From assembly GCA_026545765.1 (NCBI GenBank), contig JAIFAC010000457.1, forward strand, positions 1 through 64,000: a stretch of 64,000 nt of DNA, written 5' to 3'. This stretch comes from Plantago major. Its lineage: Eukaryota; Streptophyta; Magnoliopsida; Lamiales; Plantaginaceae. Positions 1 to 10,379 of the stretch are shown piece by piece. Positions within the stretch are counted from its first letter, which is position 1. Each line of letters opens with the position of its first letter. The notes under the pieces are model-generated. The model was not told the DNA's origin, ran no database searches, and saw only the letters and a program-made list of their open reading frames with translations. The position numbers were made by a program, and so were the translations under genes.

Positions 1-1245
1 TGATATTCTTTCTTATAGATTTTCACATGCCGAGGTTTAGATTGACGACACCTTACATATGATGGTACAGGAGGTGGTGAGCGTCTTCATCAAAACCACC
101 ATAGAGTTTCTTGCATCTGACATCCATACGGAAGAGTCTTGGTGGATCTAAATCGTTTGGTTCCGGATCTCAACGAGACATAATCGGAGAAGAAAGGAAG
201 AATAAAGGCGTAAAGCAATTTGCCGGATGTGGTTTTCAGTGAGAGATAGAAGACCTTAGGGTTCCTAGGTGAGAGCATTTTCTGTTAGGTCTAACATAGA
301 GAGTTAATTCTACGTTTGGATTCCATAAGCGTACATATTACACTTTTCTTTAATAAATTAATATTCTGATTTTTGAAATGCATGTTAAATCGAGTACAAT
401 TTGTTATATTGAGAGCAATAGCGTTTATTTTAGGAAAGATTTAAAAATCAAAGCAATCTTTCTTGATATAAACACGATTGATCTTAATATAACAAATGTT
501 GTCTCGATTTAACATCACCTAAAATCAAACATCTCTAATAGTAAACACTTTTATTTTGGTTTTGTTAATACGTCTTTCTGTTTATTTTTAATTTCAATGT
601 ATAAATCTATTTTTATTGTTTCATGTCCCTAATACCAAGGAAATGTAATGTGATTATTAGTAGTATTAATAATTGTTAAACAAATTAAACTATTAATAGT
701 AATTATATTTTCGTTGGATTCTCTAATTTATCTATTAATAGTAAATTTCATAATGTTCATTTGTGAACATGGTCGAATTCTCTTCAAATTAAGTCTCATT
801 TTTTTTAATCATTGTTTTTGTTTCATTTGCCGTCAGGTTTAAAATGTGATATGTTACTCTACCAATTTAACTGAGATTTTATACCAAATCAGATAAGTTA
901 CATTTGTTGGGCAATTAATGATTCAATCTAATTAAAGAGAATACAAATTAAGGCAACTTACGATTTGACTTGGGCGTGGTTTGATCAATCAAAACAACCT
1001 TATATGGATTGAGATTCTCCATAAAAATATTAATTTCTCTAAAACTCATTGATTCGATTCTATTTAGTTATATTTTATCTACAATTTAGTACGATTCAGT
1101 TGATTCGATTCGATGAAATTTGATTTGAAGAAAAGCGAGCACTTACTATCTCATTGGCCAGTTCCTTTCTTCTCTCTCATTAATTATGGTGATAATTTTT
1201 TGTAAATATTTTGTGAATTATATACATTCATAATAATGATTTTAA
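1..1245. other. AT-rich flank without a supported gene
   Basis: Mostly AT-rich sequence with no coding stretch that I can tie to a family. The first 300 bases are less AT-rich and hold a 62-codon open frame on the - strand (90-278). It could be the 5' end of a gene or element lying to the left, but it shows no recognisable domain, so I do not call it. Confidence 0.5.
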
Positions 1246-1260
1246 AATCCATCCATAAAT
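1246..1260. repeat. Target-site duplication of LINE A, left copy
   Basis: The 15-base word AATCCATCCATAAAT occurs here and again at 6007-6021, exactly bracketing LINE A. A duplication of this length with an A-rich 3' end on the element is what target-primed reverse transcription by L1-type LINEs leaves. Confidence 0.9.
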
Positions 1261-1317
1261 TTTATTTTAATGCAAGAAAAGGTCGACACAAGCAAAATTC
1301 TCTCTCTATAATCCACG

Positions 1318-2700
1318 ATGGCTCAGGAAAAATCTCGGAATACCTTCCGTGGTGGCCCGAAGAAGCGAGGGCTCCGGCTGACCAGATCCGATCGACTTCA
1401 CGGAGGCATCGACCCGGTCTGAGAACATGATGGAACAATCGGTCGATTTGAACCGACCACCATGGGTTTCCAGTTAGCGAGGTAATTTGAATCGGATCGA
1501 TCGATGGTATCAATTAGATTGTATTAGCACAAACCACGGTGACTCAGTTCGATATTGGCGGAAAACCTTGGATGTCGATGAGAGGAATTCCGATGTGAGG
1601 ATTCGATTTGAATTTGGATAACCTGCTGGACCGAAATTTTGAGCGAGCACAAAATATGGACAATTCGACGATGAAGCGCCATTGATAAACCCCTTTGGGT
1701 TGATATTATCAGGAAATCGACTCTGGGACCATGGTAAGAAATGAAATCGTTCTGCGGCGGTTGTGGATGGTGAGTTTGAGGTGGTGATTAAGGATGAAGA
1801 TGCCAGTCGGTAGAGAATTGAAAAAAATTCTTTGATATTCTTTGTGATGGGAGCGGACCTAACCATGAATCTTTGTGAAATAATTTATGATCAAATCTGG
1901 AATTTTGTTAAGCCTCTGGAACTATTCTATAATGAAGAGGATATTTCATAATTCGATTCCAGGATGAGGATGAATGGAAGGCTGTCATGAAGAACAGACC
2001 ATACTCTATGTTTGGAAAGACGGTCTTTCTGTTGCATTGGGTTCAAAACTTCTCGTTTAAGGAGGATCTACTCCGCACCATGCCTGTGTGGGTGAAGTTT
2101 CCCAACCTGCCTCTACATCTTTGGGGGGAGAAGAGCATCGCTAAGATAGTCGATCTTGTGGGAAAAGCCAATAGTTACGGATGAATTCTTTATAAAACTT
2201 CGAGTTACTTAAGCGGGTGATGATAGAGGTGGATATCACGAAGGAATTAAGAAAATCGGTGATCATCAAGAATGATAAAGATAAGCGCATTGAGCAACTA
2301 ATTGAATATGAATGGCAAACTCCGTTTTGTGCAAGATGCGGCGTGATGGGTCATCAATGTAGGGTGAGGAGGGTGAGCCTCGCCCCTCGGAATCGGAACA
2401 ACGGCCCGGTGAGGGGCGGTGGTGGAAACGCAGCCAGGATGGGCGTCTTTGCCCGAAGAAAATACAACCTGACCCTAGGCAGCAACAATGGGTTGGGCAT
2501 GATCACGAGCTTGAATTCTGGTCCTCGCCAAGGAGGAAGCATCGAGTTCAATGACCGGCCACGGGAAGAAGGCTTCTGGTGGGGCAGCGGTGGCAACATA
2601 GTGACTTCGCCAGGTGCAATCAGAATGGTCCGGATCACCCACATGCTTAGGTGGATTCTCGGTGAGTAGTCATGACATTGTTTTGCGTAATGGTTTTGCG
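1318..2700 (+). pseudogene. LINE A ORF1 remnant (DUF4283-type RNA-binding protein with zinc knuckle)
   Basis: In plant L1 elements ORF1 makes an RNA-binding chaperone that packages the element RNA. The likely start at 1318 opens a basic N-terminus with a PKKR-type nuclear signal, comparable to the basic start of LINE C ORF1. Around 1950-2184 the frame shows the conserved VWVKFPNLPLHLW-type segment of the DUF4283 region. At 2328-2360 there is a zinc knuckle with spacing CX2CX4HXC, the same short final spacing as in LINE C. The frame is broken several times: the 1987-2184 and 2217-2669 pieces lie in different frames. The end is approximate. Confidence 0.75.
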
Positions 2701-2747
2701 GCCCTGGACCCTTTGATTGGTTCCGGGGTTGAGCAAAACAAGTCATC

Positions 2748-5700
2748 ATGATTGTCTGGAACATCAGGGGGCTGAACAAAGCAGTAAAGTTTCGTGAGAT
2801 TGGCTCCCGTCTCTCTGATCTTAATGTATCTATTTACGCTCTTTTTGGAAACAAGGTAAAGAAAGAAAAGATGGAGCAGGTTACTTGACGTTTGGGCGTA
2901 AATGGTGCTACCTTGATAACTATAATGCACATGAGAATGGTCGTGTCACGGATTACGTGGGATGATAACAAGATTGATATTCGATTGGTGACCACTTGAA
3001 TCGATATATTCATTGTGGTATCCATTCTTTGGATGGCCGACTTACATAGTGGGTTCGTTTGTGTATGCACATAACACATGGCGGTGGCGTAGACTTTGGT
3101 GCGACATTGGCGGAGTTAAACATATAGCAGGTCCGTGGATGGTAATAGGTGATTTTAATAATGTCCTTCACTATGATGATAGGGTAGGAGAGTCGACTGT
3201 AATGGCGGAGTTCGGGATCGGCAAATATGATGGATACTCTACGGATTAAGCGAGGCATGATTGGAGACGCTTCGCGTGGTCGAATAAGCATATTATTCAC
3301 GTATTGATCCGCCATCTGCAACCCCGAGTGGTTCCGGACTTTTGATGCTATGATTCTTAGTGTCACCGGAACACGGAGTATCCGTCACACCGTTATATCT
3401 GAGATGGAGGTGGTCAACATCTGAAAGTCACCAATTTAGATTAAATTAAGCGATTGGCTACCATGATCAGTTCCTTGGTACCGTGCGTGAAATTAGAGTC
3501 AGGTGATCTGAATGACCCGATGTATCACGGTGTGGGCGTTGCTGCCTTCAACCGTGTATGAGATCGCCGGAGGCAACATGTGAAGCGCGGTGCACTTGGG
3601 CGGTGCCACTTAGCTAAATCTTAATGCAACACTCCTTGAGCCGGTTTGATGTGGGCGAATTGATCGAGTCAAACAAGCTGGTGAGGTGATAAGATGGAAT
3701 GAGATTGAGGAAGATCTTATGGATCAAAAGGCAAAGGTTCCTTTGGTTGCGTGTGGGGGATGGAAATAATGCTTTCTTCCAGCGGTGCGTCAAGAGATAA
3801 GAATCGACAAGTTGGCCTAAAGAAATTGCTTACACCATGGGAGTGATTACGGATCAATTGATATGGAGAAAGAGGTCCTGCGGTTCTACCTGGATCTTGT
3901 AGGTACAAAATCGACTCGGCTTGATGGAATCGATATTGAGGCTCTGGCGAGAAAACAACAATCGGCAGAAAGACTGGGGCTTATTGAAGGTGACCGAGAA
4001 GGAGGAATGCAGGAATGACGCAAGGTATTGGTGATCTGAAGGCACCGGTATCGATGGTTTCAATGCCGATTCTTCAAAGTTACTGGCGGTGATTAAAATG
4101 GATATCCTTGCGGTATCTCGATTTCTTTGAGAATGGGAGGTTATACAAAGCCGTGAATTGTACCTAGTCACCCTTATCACGAAGGCGGTATTTTGCACTA
4201 TGAAGGAAATCGACCTATATAAATCTTTGTACTACTCTGTAAAATCATCTCAAGATTCTTTCGAGCAGGTTGAGTAAGGTCATCAACTCGGTCATTGATG
4301 AGCGATCACTTTCCTTCAGGTGAGTGATCCATGATAACATCCTCTTGGCGGTGAGTTGGTTAGAGGCTATGGCAGGAAGAATGTCTCCTCGCGGTGTATG
4401 ATTGAATGGACTTCTGGAAAGCATATGTAATCTTTGTTGAATGTAGTGCTCTTGGGGCGAATCATGGATGAACTTGGTTTCCCGTGCAATTCACGGATTG
4501 GGTCATCTGCGGTGTGTGTGCTCGGTCTACGTCTGAATCTGTAGATTAATGGAACCCCTCACGGTACACTCAAAGGCGGAAAGAGGTTGCTTGGCAAGGT
4601 AATCCTATCTCCCCACTCCTTTTCATGATCATGATGGAATACCTCCATAGGGTTTTGCTACAAGTAAAGAATGTCGATTTTAACTTCCACGAAGTGTGAG
4701 CAGTGGATATTGTGAACCTTTGCTGCGGATGATACGCTTTTGTTTGTTAGAGAGAGACCCCCACTCGGTGTCGATCCTTATGAGCAATTTAATAAATTCT
4801 AGAAACCATGGGGCTTGCACTAAACCATATAAGTCTTTGTATATTACGTGGAGGTGAGCCATGCTTACTTTTGAAGCGATTCTCAAAGTCCGCGGGTATT
4901 GTGGAAGGCAAACTACGGTAAAATATCTTGGGGTCCCGCTTACTACACGAAAATTGATGGGTTATGACCTTATCGACATGATCACTTCGGATAAAAGCCT
5001 TTGGAGTTGAAGTAATTAAGTTATCTTGGGTAAGATGCAACTTATTGAGTGTTCTGCGGTATGACTAATTATTCTTGGATCTGAGTTTTTCCTATGCCAA
5101 AACAGGTGATCAGACATGTTGAAGCTCTCTGCCGATCCTTCTTATGGAGTGGTACCGTTGAAGTTACCAATCGAGCTCCTATTGCATGGGACAAGATTTG
5201 TGATACGATGAATCTTTGGAGGCTGAACCTCACATGATTGAGTGGAATGCATGTCTTGTCACAAAGGCGCTTTGGAACCTGTGCGATAAAGCGGATAAAT
5301 TATGGGTCAGTGGGTGCATAGCTATTATATCGAAGCGGAAGTGATGGATATGGAACTCTGACGGATGACTCGTGGATCTTAAAGGCCATTATGAAGGCGA
5401 AATCTGGTACACCATTCGGCGGAGTTGGATGAGTATGCGGATAAAGGGGAGGTTCGACCTTTAGAGCATTATATGAGGAACTTTGGCACAAAAGTCGATG
5501 TGCATTGGAAAAAGTGGTGGTTTGATAACAAAGGCGCAACCAGGGCTCGATTACACTGGATGGGACTACATGCGACTTACTCTGAAGGATAGGGTGCTCT
5601 GATGGAACGATATCACTCCAACTGCGCGATACGCGGGATAATGAGTCGATGCATCACCTCTTTTATTTGCCCGTACTCTGACAGATTTGGGGTCAGTGTT

Positions 5701-5950
5701 GGCATGGGTGGTCGGCATACAGACCACAGGGAGGAAGGTCATTGGTTTTGCTTGCACTACGAAGGCTGGATGGCGTGAAAGATTCTCGATGTGCCTTCAC
5801 AGGTGTTTATGCAATTTGGATTGAAAGAAACCAAGTGATCTTGACGAAACCCGTTAATGTTAGACTTGATGAATCGATTGTCAATCATGTTATCAATAGA
5901 TGTTGGTTATTTTGCTTATGTTTGCTTACCTGGATCCATGGATCGGTTGT
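2748..5950 (+). pseudogene. LINE A ORF2 remnant (AP endonuclease plus reverse transcriptase)
   Basis: ORF2 normally nicks the target DNA and copies the element RNA there. The start at 2748 reads MIVWNIRGLN, the hallmark first strand of the apurinic-endonuclease domain. A GDFNN-type segment of the same domain lies near 3150. Reverse-transcriptase homology runs from roughly 3.9 to 5.0 kb, including the neighbourhood of the catalytic FADD-type box at about 4715-4735. A zinc-binding C-terminal tail lies near 5.5-5.7 kb. There are many frameshifts and stops throughout. LINE C ORF2 is a better-preserved relative. Confidence 0.75.
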
Positions 5951-6006
5951 TTACTTAACTGTTGGAATGGAATAAAGTATTTTCGGTTCCAAAAAAAAAA
6001 TCCATC

Positions 6007-6021
6007 AATCCATCCATAAAT
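6007..6021. repeat. Target-site duplication of LINE A, right copy
   Basis: Identical 15-base copy of 1246-1260. Its last base is also the first base of the Helitron-like terminus that follows, so the LINE inserted right at the edge of an existing repeat. Confidence 0.9.
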
Positions 6022-6115
6022 CTATATATATGATAAAAATGTGATGGTAATGGAAAAGAGATATGCCACATAAGCGAAAAATCTAACATGGAAAATCCAA
6101 GTAAAAAATAATTCA
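6021..6115 (+). repeat. Helitron-like 5' terminus, left arm of an inverted pair
   Basis: Starts TCTATATATATGATAAAA after an A and continues through a GCCACATAAGC block. The reverse complement of 9505-9599 matches it over roughly 95 bases with about four bases in five identical. A TC start placed between A and T, followed by a TATA-rich stretch, is usual for plant Helitron 5' ends. Helitrons do not have inverted termini, so the pair may be two facing Helitrons, or alternatively one transposon with long terminal inverted repeats. I found no certain CTRR 3' end. Confidence 0.5.
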
Positions 6116-7870
6116 TTTTTTAATATACTTATATATGATGTATTAGGTCAGCTTAATTATATACGTTTTATTGGTAAAATGTGTAATTTGTATTGTGTGC
6201 ATTATTATATGTTGGGTGTGGAAAATTTTATTTTATAGTAATTTATGATGTCATGTGGAACAGTTTAAAATGTCAAATGTATGAACTTATTATTGGGGTA
6301 TAATAATTGGTGTGTATAAAAAGGTTACATCCAATGATAATCAATTTCCTTTATATTGAGTATTACTTTGTAAATCCATACTGTTCTATTATTGTTCCTT
6401 TGCATTAGAGAACTATTTTTTAAATTGGTGTTAGATTTGTACAAAAGATAATCGTTTTTCCTTCCAGTAATGGCAACTTTTTTTTGTAATGAAGATACTA
6501 ATTGATAAATTTGTGTACAAAATGTGAAAGTGATCATCTGCATCATATATTGTTAGTATTTGGAGCATAAATCACCAATATCATCGGTTTAAGTAATGCT
6601 CCTTGTAACTCGACTACTCACTAATACTCTCACTATAATTAGTTAGAACATATCTACATAAATGATGAGTAAGTTCATTAGCCTCCTAGGAACATAATTA
6701 AAGCTAAAACAAAAATTCATGCAACATAATCATAATTCTTTAAATGGCGGCACTAGCTCACGAGCAACCTCCCTCGATTCAACGGTGAATTTAAAATATT
6801 TATTGAGAATATCCTTAACGACAAATCGAAAGAAAATTATTGAGCAAATAAAAAGGCGGGCTTGAGTGTCATGAGATTAAAATCGTATAAGGAAAATAAT
6901 TTGTACTTTCTCAATCCAGGAATAGCTTCCCACTTTGACTTTTTACGGTCATACTTTTTCAACTTCATGAAACTTTTTATCTTGTCATTACTCATTAACA
7001 CTTATAAATCTGATTAATTTTTTAGGTTCAATTAAATAATCACGTTTTTTTAGTGATACCATCACATGCGATGAAAACTACTATTTCTAAATTCAACAGT
7101 TATTAAGCACCTTTTTTTATTTTATGATTAAATGTCTTACAGTATTTTCATATTATAGTACATTACGATAATATGTCATATAATAAAATACATGTAACAA
7201 GTAGATTTGAAGATTTCAGTCTGCTACTCTCATATGCGGGGAGTAAAAAATCTTAAAATTATACAGCTGAAATTGTAATGACTTAGTTGTACAACATAAC
7301 TTGGCATCTCTTGGTTCCATTTTATGGCTTAGTGAATCTAAATTTATACTATTTATCTTAACAAACTCAGCCACGTAAGATTAAAGGAAATCACAAACAC
7401 TTGATATTCAACTACAGGGATTTATAAACAACGGTGATCGCGACTTTCCACGATCAATACCCGGAATCGAGTTCGTTGCCCTTAGAATGTAATTTGGTAG
7501 GATATTGAAGGTTTGTATATAATAATTCATTAATTGGAACGAACTTTGTGACACTTTTGACTCTTTTTGTGACACATTAAATCTATAAAAGGGAAGTTGC
7601 TTTGGCATTATCATTTTACTCTGGTATTATCATTTGCAAATGATAATATAAGGATATGATTAGTTTATATTTATAATTAGTTTTGGCGAATATAATTAAA
7701 GGTTGCAATAAAAGTAATAACATGAAGCTTTCACAAATATTTATTATTATGAATTATAAAAGATAACATTGAATGAAAAGAAACTACTAACTTATTAGAG
7801 GCATCTTAATGAAAATTTCAAATTTGTTGGAATGGAAAATCAAGCTGGTGAATAAAAATAACAAAAAATT
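6116..7870. other. AT-rich interior of the inverted-terminus block, no gene recognised
   Basis: AT-rich sequence with no domain that I can name. A 68-codon - strand frame at 7408-7614 has no recognisable motif. If the right-hand terminus at 9599 is a Helitron start on the - strand, its 3' end should lie in this interval or just left of it. Confidence 0.4.
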
Positions 7871-7889
7871 CAAAGTATCTCCAAAAGTT

Positions 7890-8400
7890 GAGCTTCTTAT
7901 GCATTTTTCTGATTCTTGATCACCACTTTAGTAGAAGATTGCTACACTCCGACTGCACACTCCTCATAGTCATCAACATCAATAGTTATGTCCGCTTAGA
8001 TGGAGTAAGTTTGTTTGAGCTATTTGATGAACCATGATCTGCAGAATCTTACATAAACCTCTCTCTTTGCCTTTAGCCAGGAAGCTATACATAACATCTC
8101 CACCAACTTCTTAGGTTGGACGCAACCTCTATTTGATATATAAATAATAAATTTTAGATGAAAATTTATGAAGATGTTTATCATCTAAAAATCTCGGTAT
8201 CTGAGAAAACTCACATTTATAGCAAGATTGCGGTATTCTCCAATTATTGCATCGTCAGATGTCAGGTATTCTACACCATAGTCTTTGAAGTCCTTCTGGA
8301 GGTTGTATACCCTTGACACCTTGATCCTTATCAAGTAATCCTTTCCAAGTATGGATTGGAAGTCCATATGGATTGCCTCTTAATCCCCCTATACATGAAA
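7890..8400 (-). pseudogene. RPA1-like C-terminal OB-fold fragment (Helitron-type cargo)
   Basis: On the - strand 8185-8367 reads FQSILGKDYLIRIKVS and then a YGVEYLTSDDAIIGEY-type segment. The LGKxYxFKxKVS pattern followed by an xYTVxxLT-type strand is the style of the C-terminal DNA-binding fold of replication protein A subunit 1, a single-stranded DNA binder. A GTGAGT splice donor follows at about 8213. A downstream acidic stretch (VDDYEECAVGV type) near 7.9-8.0 kb may be the last exon. The fragment lies in the same orientation as the Helitron-like end at 9599, and plant Helitrons often carry RPA-like genes. It is incomplete and has no intact start. Confidence 0.5.
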
Positions 8401-8539
8401 AATTATTAATGTTAATAAGCAATAATATATTTTGTCTAACTAAACTAGTATATATGTCAAAATCCAGTACCACAATTAAAGATGCAAGAATCGAAACAGC
8501 AGAAACCATGTTTTCTCATGCCATCAGAAATCAACAATA

Positions 8540-8800
8540 ACATAATTGGGATCAACTTTAATCTACACAATGAAAAAAGAGGTGAATCACTGATTCGTTC
8601 TCGATTGTGTTGCAGCACTTACATGTTGTTGCTTCCTCCCCCGAGAGTAAATTTCTTCTCTTCATATTTGGAATATTCGGTAATCTATCGAGGACGGCCC
8701 TCCAAACTAACACATTAAGCATCATGCGGGGACACCACACCAAAGTAGTCCATTCCTTAGACTGAACACCTTCACATTGTTGGTTGTATTTAATCTGACT
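8540..8800 (-). pseudogene. LINE fragment: zinc-binding C-terminal region (zf-RVT)
   Basis: The - strand frame reads LVWRAVLDRLPNIPNMKRRN and then a CKCC...HLFFHC arrangement, matching the zf-RVT domain found after the reverse transcriptase of plant LINEs. Only about 260 bases of the element remain, with no poly(A) tail or duplication recognised. It lies inside the RPA-bearing block, so it is either a nested scrap or captured sequence. Confidence 0.65.
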
Positions 8801-9504
8801 ATAACTTGACTTTTTGCTTCTCGGGCGAAATCAACCTTTGCTATGTAATCTGACTATAACCCGCTTTGGATTCTTCTCAGTTCGTTCACAACCTCGTGTG
8901 CACATGCTGCATAGAAAATGGGAGGTTTAAAGTATTTTTATAGTAAAAATTTGTAGACATAGCTATTAATAGACATGGCTATTTTCATGGCAATATTCTA
9001 TGATTGCATCAAATCATCAATCACGATTTGCCTATTTGTTCACAAAAAAATTATGTGAAATTTGAATAAATCCGTGATGGTACACTTCAGTTATTGTTAA
9101 ATGATTCAAAAAAAAATCTTCTATATATTAAATCAGTAATAGAACAAACTTCCTTAGACTTTCCTTCAATTTGAATCTAATTTGACCAACAGAATCAAAA
9201 TCACTTAAAATCTCCTTTATATTAGTTGGTAAATAATTAAATTCACACTTAATATAGAGTAATATTAAATTTTCTGAATTTAAATTGTGGCAACTTTCCT
9301 AGTTAATAGCAACGAACCCGAGAATTAAGTAAACAAAAAAAATTATATGTACTAATTACTAAAATAAGCACATGAGTCAAAAGTCATTTACCTTAAATTT
9401 CTAAATGGATAAGGAGGAGATTTTTTTCCTCATAATTTGATCTCATGATTCTGCCGGTTAAGATACTTATTTTTCAACACAAATATTGAAGACTTAAAAT
9501 GAAT
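8801..9504. other. Interior of the inverted-terminus block, no gene recognised
   Basis: AT-rich sequence. A short - strand open stretch near 8870-8920 might be a further exon of the RPA-like remnant, but it has no diagnostic residues. Nothing else is supported. Confidence 0.4.
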
Positions 9505-9599
9505 TGTTTTGAGTTCCAAAATGTCACATAGGATTTTTGCTTATGTGGCACATCTCTTTTTTCATTTACATCATCACTTTTATCATATATATATATAGA
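9505..9599 (-). repeat. Helitron-like 5' terminus, right arm of the inverted pair
   Basis: Read on the - strand it starts TCTATATATATATATGATAA after an A and continues through the same GCCACATAAGC block as 6021-6115. See the left arm for interpretation. The RPA-like fragment is on this strand, so this end is the better candidate for its carrier. Confidence 0.5.
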
Positions 9600-9773
9600 T
9601 ACTCTATTTTTAAAATTAAAATTCAATTATTTAAATTTATATTTAATTTTAATGAATAAAATAATTTATTTAATTAATAATCATATTCAAGATTGGTATA
9701 CATGGATTACGTCTTGTGGCGAATTCAAATATATATTCAAAATATTTTTGAATTTTGCGAGATAAAGTTATAT

Positions 9774-10165
9774 CACTACAAGAAAGCAGGGTTTTAGCGC
9801 GGAATTATACTCGCTAAGCCCCTGCCGATCCGTCGCTAAGGCCTTAGCGATGGATAGATCTTAAATCTTAACGACAGGCGTCTCTAAGCGAATTAGGGGA
9901 TTGTTATCCGTCGCTAATAACCTGAGAATTAACAGCGGATGGGCGTTGACCGCTTACGCCATTAGAGGCGGATAATTATACATCTCTAATCTAATTAAGC
10001 TAAACGCCCTAATTAGATTTGTTTAGCGACGGATAATAATTATCGTGCGAAATAACAATTAAAGTGCTACTAATTCGTAGTAGTTATCCGTCGCTAAATT
10101 ACGAATTAGGGCGTTCTTTCCCTAATTCGTAGTTTAGCGACAGATAATTATCCGTCGCTAAACTA
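9774..10165. repeat. CACTA-1 left terminal and subterminal repeat region
   Basis: Many direct and inverted copies of TATCCGTCGCTA and its complement, for example in 9890-10165. In En/Spm such subterminal motifs bind the element's second protein. The same motif recurs at the right end and in CACTA-2 and CACTA-3. Confidence 0.85.
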
Positions 10166-10379
10166 CTGTTTTTTTAAAAAATTATTTTATAATTTTCACC
10201 TGTTTTTTCAACCAATATAATAGTGATATGTCACAAAGAAATTGCATTAATTAACAACAATGATTAAAAAAAACAAATTATCAAAATAAAGTCTACATAT
10301 CGAATAGAAATCCAAATATCGACAAAGTAAAAAGTAGCATAGTATCCAAAACATCACAACATCAACGAGGGCGAGGGGT

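Larger units (their letters stand above)
1261..6006 (+). mobile_element. LINE A: full-span L1-type non-LTR retrotransposon, decayed
   Basis: The element runs on the + strand from a short 5' leader through ORF1 (RNA-binding, zinc knuckle) and ORF2 (endonuclease, reverse transcriptase, C-terminal zinc-binding region) to a run of ten A at 5991-6000, followed by six bases and then the right target duplication. At about 4.75 kb it is close to normal plant L1 length, so it appears complete end to end. Both reading frames carry many stops and indels, and it cannot be active. ORF1 and the endonuclease start closely resemble LINE C in this window, so both belong to one L1 family, distinct from LINE B. 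Confidence 0.9.

Noticed and set aside
90-278. 62-codon - strand open frame at the window start
   Set aside because: No domain, no splice or start context that decides it. It could equally be chance.
1236-1513. Overlapping short frames on both strands at the start of LINE A
   Set aside because: They lie in the LINE leader and ORF1 start; the frame opened at 1318 explains the region better.
2354-2779. 141-codon - strand frame opposite LINE A
   Set aside because: Shadow of ORF1; the zinc knuckle and endonuclease start are on the + strand.
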